Source of the DNA: Phoronis ovalis
Lineage: Eukaryota; Phoronida; Phoronidae
Length of the DNA stretch: 23,478 nucleotides
NCBI GenBank assembly: GCA_028565635.1
Contig: JAOXYB010075721.1
Coordinates: 1-23,478 of the forward strand
Direction: 5' to 3'
Shown: positions 20,701-23,478 of the stretch, in pieces
How the letters are laid out: each line of letters opens with the position of its first letter
How positions within the stretch are numbered: the first letter of the stretch is position 1
Made by a program: the position numbers and the translations under genes
The notes under the pieces: generated by a model
What the model was told of the DNA's origin: nothing
Databases searched by the model: none
Seen by the model: only the letters and a program-made list of their open reading frames with translations

Positions 20701-23237
20701 ACTTAAAATTGTAAGTTACAGAAAATATACACATGTCATATGTTATACAGACTAGACTGGTATAGAGTAATGAAGAACAGTTTGTCTAGCATGTATCTAC
20801 TGTAAAAATGTAAGAAAGTTTAATATAATACAGTAAGATTAAAATAAATTCAGTTTATCACGAAATACCATTTTATAAATATGATAATTAACAATTTTCT
20901 TTCAGTAGATGTTATTGCGTTATTACGTGTAGACATGTAGTAATGACATTTTTGAAAGTTATCATGGGTAAGATATTCTATAAATATCATGCAATAAACT
21001 GTTTGTCTTTATATGCCTGTGTATTTTAGTTAAAACCAGAAGCGGCTTATCTATATGATGCCGTGTGGGCATATGCCAGAGCAGCACATCAGTGCATACT
21101 TCATGGAGAAGATCCCTCAGATGGGAAGGCTATATTTGCTAAAATAAAAGAAACCACCTATGAGAGTAAGTCATGATTTACAATTATAAAAGACTATTTG
21201 CATGCAATTGAGGGCAGTACCACTGTCGAATCCTTTCAATCCCAGAATCCTTCAGTTGAATACAACTCCTAGTTTTAAAATTTGACTTTAGAAATGCATA
21301 TTACATGAAACATGATCAAAGTAGTAAAAAAAATAATAAATAATTGTTGGTGTATTGAAATACTAAATATGAATTACAAAAAGAAGGCAATAATTTTTAG
21401 ACAAACAAAAAGATTTTTTCTGGTTTTGGCTCAGTAAGGGAAGAAAGTGGAGAATGTAGCGTTTTGTAAATGGATTGCGTGAGAGCACTGATAAAGCAGC
21501 TAGGGCATCATCACCATTAGTGCATTGTGGCTCTTCTGCTTTCAAAATTTGTCAATTAACTTCAGTGGTCGAACAATAAATCATTTTTTGCATTTATAAG
21601 CACCAAAAGAAGGTACTTTACCCCTCATCTGGATGGAGAACAAAGGTTACAAGAGAAATTGGTGCCCCATAATTGGGATTCAAATGGTTGTTCTGTACTG
21701 TATTAGATTATTTGCCATTCTGAACATTATTATATTGAAATGGAGAATTTCCTGTTTTTTGTCATTCAGGCGCTATGGGATATATAACACGCATAAATGA
21801 AAAGGGTGATGCTGAGGGAAACTATACTGTCATTGCCAGAAAATCAGTACCAGGACAAGATGGTGAATTTGGACTGTATCCTGTGGGTGTCTTCCTACTG
21901 CAGACTAACAGCAGTGCCCTACCGGTATGTTAAAAAAATAGGATTCTTATTACTCAGCAATCAGATGAGATCTTGGAACCTGTAGTAATTGTTTTGGCTT
22001 GATTTGGAATCATAATGAAATTTGTTTATTCACCAAAGTAAGTCAGATATAATTTTCTGCATAATTAAACCACTACAAGTTAATAAGTTAGGGTTGTTCT
22101 TGTATTGAAAATTTGTCAGTCTATATGGCTAGTTGAGGGCTGCAGGGGGGGATATCGTGAGCAGCGAGCATGTGGTCTGTTAAGTGCGAGCAGCGAGCAT
22201 TGTCTTTTGGCGAACATTATTTTGCATATTTTTTTAATTTTGTGTTTTGACGACGTTTTTTGTTTTTTTTTGGTTGTCGATTTTTTGGGGAACCGATTTT
22301 TAAGTGCGAGGTAAAATTGAGAAGGATATATAATATTAATATAATTGTGCTGTTTTTGTGCCTTGTACCTTATAGGTGCTGAATTTGTATGATAATAAAA
22401 GTGTTGACTGGGTTGGAGAGGATCCACCTGTATATGAACCAGAATGTGGATTTCATGGGGAAAAGTGTCTACGGGAACCAAGTAAGTTATTACTATACAC
22501 ACGTCTCTAGCAGTAGGACAGCTGCACAAGAAGTGTCAACTGCAACAAGGTTATTACTTTCTAATTACTTATTATTACATAAATTAAAGTTACTTATCGT
22601 CAGTCTGAAGATGTAGAAAAATTAACTAATTATCATTAATTAGAACCAATTTCCTAATAATTTTATGGATATATAACCAGTTGTATTTTTTTTTCGGCAC
22701 ATTGACCAGACTTTATGCACATAAAGAACAAGTCTGCATGATTGGTTACGAGATCTGTCTATCATGAATCTGCCTCAAAGGGTGGTTTAACCAGAATGTA
22801 TTTTGAGATGCTACAACCCCTAATAATTTGATCAGAACCTGATTCCTTTGCTTCTATTTAAAATTGCTCATCTTTGTTGTCTTTGATCAAACACAGGTAT
22901 AAAAGTTGGAAACTAACAAAAGCAGGAAACCCAGTTGTTCCTGGAATTTGAATAATAGTTTAGTACTTTTAAAAGTTGATGGTAAAATGGAGTAAATTGT
23001 CACTTATAAATTTTGGTATTTGAATTAGTTATTACTAGAAAACAAAATCAGAGTGGTAAATGGATGATCACATTAATTCAGGTAAAACTTAAAAATATTT
23101 TTATTTTAATAACAATTCTTGGTGATCAGATTGTACAGTTGAGTGACTTTTGTTTCAGCTTATACCATGGAGATTGCTTGTGGTGTTGTCGGTGGTGTGT
23201 TGTTGATTCTTATCATTATTGGAACTGTTGTTTATAG
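14364..23237 (+). CDS. Receptor-type (membrane) guanylate cyclase, 5' part: nine exons covering ectodomain and transmembrane helix
   Basis: The joined exons encode 494 full codons with all eight internal splice phases consistent. The protein begins with a signal peptide (residues 1-19). An extracellular ANF-receptor-type ligand-binding domain (about 24-450) follows, then a juxtamembrane CGFHGEKC motif (457-464) and one transmembrane helix (about 474-494). Motifs shared with Gyc76C and natriuretic peptide receptors include GPxxxC (103-108), PMISY (121-125) joined to FCAEQ, TFARTRPADSQ (140-150), RIYVMLG (226-232) and YLYDAVWAYARA (343-354). Family members convert GTP to cGMP on a cytosolic catalytic domain when an extracellular ligand binds. 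That domain, the kinase-homology region and the dimerisation helix are not in this window, so the gene is truncated by the right edge. The ligand cannot be inferred. Gyc76C versus Gyc32E or another invertebrate subclass is not resolved. Confidence 0.93.
14739..15770 (+). other. Intron 1 (1032 bp)
   Basis: It is bounded by GTACGT and TATTTTCCAG. Its first third is occupied by a 164-bp tandem duplication. The rest is AT-rich and shows no gene. GGTTCGAATCC at about 15222-15232 looks like a tRNA B-box, but no A-box or cloverleaf can be built upstream. Confidence 0.85.
14768..15095. repeat. 164-bp tandem duplication in intron 1
   Basis: Copy 1 (14768-14931) and copy 2 (14932-15095) are exactly adjacent and equal in length. 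Each starts TTTATTTGTCGT and ends AAATCCTACTTAC. They differ at roughly ten to a dozen positions, concentrated in a T-rich patch. This is a direct tandem duplication lying wholly inside the intron, starting 29 bp after the exon 1 donor. No coding meaning is apparent. Confidence 0.95.
15771..15953 (+). CDS. Receptor guanylate cyclase exon 2
   Basis: This exon encodes residues 126-186 and is 61 whole codons, phase 0 at both ends. It opens FCAEQEVSDKETFPTFARTR, a strongly conserved stretch of receptor guanylate cyclase ectodomains (compare xCAE...TFARTxPxDxQ in Gyc76C-type receptors). It continues into PADSQISNSVASLLKYFDW (146-164) and the strand RKVVFV (165-170). There is an N-glycosylation sequon at Asn173 (NQT). 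The acceptor is TATTTTCCAG and the donor is GAG|GTAAGT, both near consensus. Confidence 0.95.
15954..16305 (+). other. Intron 2 (352 bp)
   Basis: It runs from GTAAGT to TTCTTGTTTGCAG. It is AT-rich and holds nothing recognisable. Confidence 0.9.
16306..16426 (+). CDS. Receptor guanylate cyclase exon 3
   Basis: This exon encodes residues 187-226 plus the first base of codon 227 (phase 1 exit). The peptide runs TLDKHDINITSTHEYPGYY then IHGHAKNPFVNIVKDTFETTR. The last part corresponds to the family segment just before the conserved RIYVxLG strand. Splicing ACAAGAA onto TATATGTG restores T-R-I-Y-V-M-L-G, which fixes both borders. A sequon lies at Asn194 (NIT). The stretch has no cysteine, unlike the Cys-rich insert I recall at about this place in insect Gyc76C. 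The donor is GAA|GTAAGA. Confidence 0.93.
16563..17017. mobile_element. MITE-like element with internal CCCTGTGGTAAAT repeats (candidate, about 455 bp)
   Basis: The ends are TCACGGGGGGTACT (16563-16576) and its near reverse complement (17004-17017), matching at 12 of 14 positions. CTCAGA flanks it on both sides (16557-16562 and 17018-17023), a possible 6-bp target duplication. No transposase is encoded, so any mobility would need enzymes from elsewhere. The body between about 16630 and 16950 is filled with a CCCTGTGGTAAAT-like motif at irregular spacing of about 26-48 bases. The superfamily is not recognised, and the exact ends are uncertain by a few bases. Confidence 0.6.
16630..16950. repeat. 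About ten degenerate copies of a CCCTGTGGTAAAT motif
   Basis: Copies begin near 16633, 16664, 16691, 16719, 16749, 16797, 16828, 16859, 16890 and 16932. The best ones read CCCTGTGGTAAAT; variants include CTGTCGTAAAT, CTGTTGTAAGT and CTGTAGTAAAT. Spacing of 26-48 bases with poorly conserved DNA between suggests an old roughly 30-bp tandem array that has decayed everywhere except the motif core. The array lies inside the element at 16563-17017. Confidence 0.85.
17199..17671. mobile_element. Non-autonomous DNA transposon (MITE), 457 bp with 8-bp target duplication
   Basis: The element itself is 17207-17663. The left end 17207-17237 (CCCGGGGGTGACAGTCAGAA...) and the right end 17630-17663, read in reverse complement, share GGGGTGACAGTCAGAATA and CTGGGTAC. 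They differ in the length of the G run and one base. Both sides carry TGAGCCTA (17199-17206 and 17664-17671), an 8-bp target-site duplication. There is no ORF of note inside. The right half has an internal near-duplication of TTTTGAGCTC(A/C)TAGGTCCCAA. An 8-bp duplication is typical of hAT-type transposases, so a hAT-like origin is an inference; the termini do not match a hAT family I know. The intact duplication suggests a fairly recent insertion. Confidence 0.85.
20087..20233 (+). CDS. Receptor guanylate cyclase exon 4
   Basis: This exon completes Ile227 and encodes residues 228-275 plus one base of Gly276 (phase 1 in, phase 1 out). The sequence begins YVMLGEFYEFAGLLEHLFDL and continues GLLDTGLYFVVGVHTGQYD, then PKDPQKYIEG. 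This is the conserved strand-helix-strand unit of the ligand-binding fold (IYVxLG...GLLxxGxYxVxGV). The acceptor is CTTTCAG ending at 20086. An upstream ATG in the same open frame (20023) is intronic and not used. The donor is GAAG|GTAAAT. Confidence 0.95.
20234..20528 (+). other. Intron 4 (295 bp)
   Basis: It runs from GTAAAT to TTTCTCTGCTTCAG and is AT-rich with nothing recognisable inside. Confidence 0.92.
20529..20710 (+). CDS. Receptor guanylate cyclase exon 5
   Basis: This exon completes Gly276 and encodes 277-336, leaving in phase 0. The peptide includes SYMGVVHTPPKYPEFDEFT (292-310) followed by LEAPPFNF (317-324). The first matches the family pattern of a short strand ending in TPP, then a helix, and the PPFN motif also appears in Gyc76C-type ectodomains. 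There is no cysteine and no N-glycosylation sequon of the simple type. Acceptor CTGCTTCAG and donor ATT|GTAAGT are strong. Confidence 0.95.
20711..21029 (+). other. Intron 5 (319 bp)
   Basis: It runs from GTAAGT to CTGTGTATTTTAG and holds nothing recognisable. Confidence 0.92.
21030..21165 (+). CDS. Receptor guanylate cyclase exon 6
   Basis: This exon encodes residues 337-381 plus one base of Ser382 (phase 0 in, phase 1 out). It opens LKPEAAYLYDAVWAYARAAH (337-356), the highly conserved helix Y-L-Y-D-A-V-x-x-Y-A that helps identify the protein as an ANF-receptor-fold ectodomain. It continues QCILHGEDPSDGKAIFAKI (357-375). Cys358 has no obvious partner in the surrounding exons. The donor is GAGA|GTAAGT. 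Confidence 0.95.
21166..21769 (+). other. Intron 6 (604 bp)
   Basis: It runs from GTAAGT to TTTTTTGTCATTCAG. A 60-codon minus-strand open frame at 21363-21545 has no recognisable family and is treated as chance. Confidence 0.88.
21770..21924 (+). CDS. Receptor guanylate cyclase exon 7
   Basis: This exon completes Ser382 and encodes 383-433, ending in phase 0. The segment ITRINEKGDAEGNYTVIAR (387-405) matches the conserved xIDxxGDxxxxYxV strand pair that closes the membrane-proximal lobe in this receptor class. It is followed by the less conserved GLYPVGVFLLQTNSSALP (416-433). Sequons lie at Asn399 (NYT) and Asn428 (NSS). The acceptor is GTCATTCAG and the donor is CCG|GTATGT. Confidence 0.94.
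21925..22375 (+). other. Intron 7 (451 bp)
   Basis: It runs from GTATGT to TTGTACCTTATAG. The region 22141-22310 is GC-richer at first (repeated GAGCAGCGAGCAT) and then T-rich, and is annotated separately as a repeat fragment. Nothing coding is supported. Confidence 0.9.
22141..22310. repeat. Dispersed-repeat fragment with 11-bp direct repeats
   Basis: GAGCAGCGAGCAT occurs at about 22158 and again at about 22188. TTAAGTGCGAG occurs at 22180-22190 and again at 22300-22310, bracketing a 109-bp T-rich core. That core shares TTTTGTGTTTT and TTTTTTGGTTGTCGATTTTT with the interior of the MITE in intron 3 (about 17424-17510). It is probably a fragment of a related element, with the 11-bp repeats marking an insertion or an internal duplication. 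Confidence 0.6.
22376..22481 (+). CDS. Receptor guanylate cyclase exon 8 (juxtamembrane)
   Basis: This exon encodes residues 434-468 plus one base of Thr469 (phase 0 in, phase 1 out). The sequence VLNLYDNKSVDWVGEDPP (434-451) matches the family pattern of a V-x-W strand followed by a proline-rich turn. Then comes ECGFHGEKC (456-464). The two cysteines Cys457 and Cys464 correspond to the conserved juxtamembrane pair (CGFxxxxC) next to the membrane in natriuretic-type receptors. The acceptor is CCTTATAG and the donor is CCAA|GTAAGT. Confidence 0.95.
22482..23158 (+). other. Intron 8 (677 bp)
   Basis: It runs from GTAAGT to GACTTTTGTTTCAG, with no repeat or coding feature that I can support. 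Confidence 0.9.
23159..23237 (+). CDS. Receptor guanylate cyclase exon 9 (transmembrane helix)
   Basis: This exon completes Thr469 and encodes 470-494 plus two bases of the next codon, which becomes Arg or Ser depending on the following exon. After YTMEIA it is an uninterrupted hydrophobic run, CGVVGGVLLILIIIGTVVY (476-494): the single membrane span that links ectodomain to the cytosolic kinase-homology domain. Cys476 sits near the outer face. A small exon that is essentially just the membrane span is common in this family. The acceptor is TTTGTTTCAG and the donor is TATAG|GTAATC. Confidence 0.92.
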
Positions 23238-23478
23238 GTAATCTTTTTTGATATAAAGTGGTATGTAGTAAAACATGAATAAAAATCATGTTTTAATTTT
23301 ACTGTTACATGTATATAAATTATTTAGTCTTTGCCTTGGATCCTTTTCCAAAATCAGTTCTTATAAGGCCTCGAGATACAAAAAGGGTATATGTAATTCA
23401 ACCTATGTTTTGGTAATTAAAATGAAGAGATAGCATATAAAACTATACATTTTAAAGAAGTTTGTACTCCGAATATAT
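23238..23478 (+). other. Start of intron 9, running off the window
   Basis: It begins at GTAATC. No acceptor followed by kinase-homology coding sequence is seen before the window ends, so the rest of the gene lies to the right. Confidence 0.8.

Noticed and set aside
22116-22529. 137-codon minus-strand open frame
   Set aside because: It is antisense to exon 8 and to the low-complexity repeat fragment of intron 7. The long K/Q/S/T-rich stretch comes from the T-runs on the other strand.

Overview
This window looks like AT-rich (roughly two-thirds A+T by eye) nuclear DNA from a metazoan. Short exons are separated by introns of 0.3 to 3.7 kb with consensus GT...AG borders. Small non-autonomous DNA transposons, hairpins and microsatellites are scattered through the non-coding DNA. 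The one recognisable gene encodes a receptor-type guanylate cyclase of the invertebrate Gyc76C / natriuretic-peptide-receptor class. Together these point to a marine invertebrate. A lophotrochozoan, probably a bivalve mollusc, is my best guess from the gene style and repeat flavour, but the species cannot be fixed from the sequence.

Layout: positions 1 to about 14276 hold no gene I can recognise. They contain a TATG microsatellite (39-98), a 21-bp perfect hairpin (780-846), a 27-bp triplicated repeat (1595-1675), a 13-bp inverted repeat (2912-2966), a 16-bp perfect hairpin (3472-3510), a 40-bp-period direct repeat (about 9950-10010), a 46-bp near-perfect hairpin (12141-12242), and one orphan exon-like ORF for a hydrophobic peptide (13723-13821).

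From 14364 to the right edge runs the 5' part of the receptor guanylate cyclase gene on the + strand. Nine exons can be assembled with every splice phase agreeing: 14364-14738, 15771-15953, 16306-16426, 20087-20233, 20529-20710, 21030-21165, 21770-21924, 22376-22481 and 23159-23237. They encode 494 complete codons: a signal peptide, the whole extracellular ANF-receptor-type ligand-binding domain, a juxtamembrane CGFxGxxC motif and the single transmembrane helix, which fills exon 9. The kinase-homology, dimerisation and cyclase domains must lie beyond 23478. Two tiny upstream ORFs precede the start codon.

Intron 3 (3660 bp) has grown by insertion. It carries two short elements with terminal inverted repeats about 190 bp apart. 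One (about 455 bp) is packed with about ten copies of a CCCTGTGGTAAAT-like motif. The other (457 bp) has 31-34 bp inverted ends and an 8-bp target duplication. A T-rich core related to the second element recurs in intron 7. Intron 1 holds a 164-bp tandem duplication that starts 29 bp after the exon 1 donor. I saw no CRISPR array, rRNA or convincing tRNA, and no clear new multi-gene system. The most interesting unexplained items are the structured inverted repeats, the orphan exon-like ORF and the two intron 3 elements.
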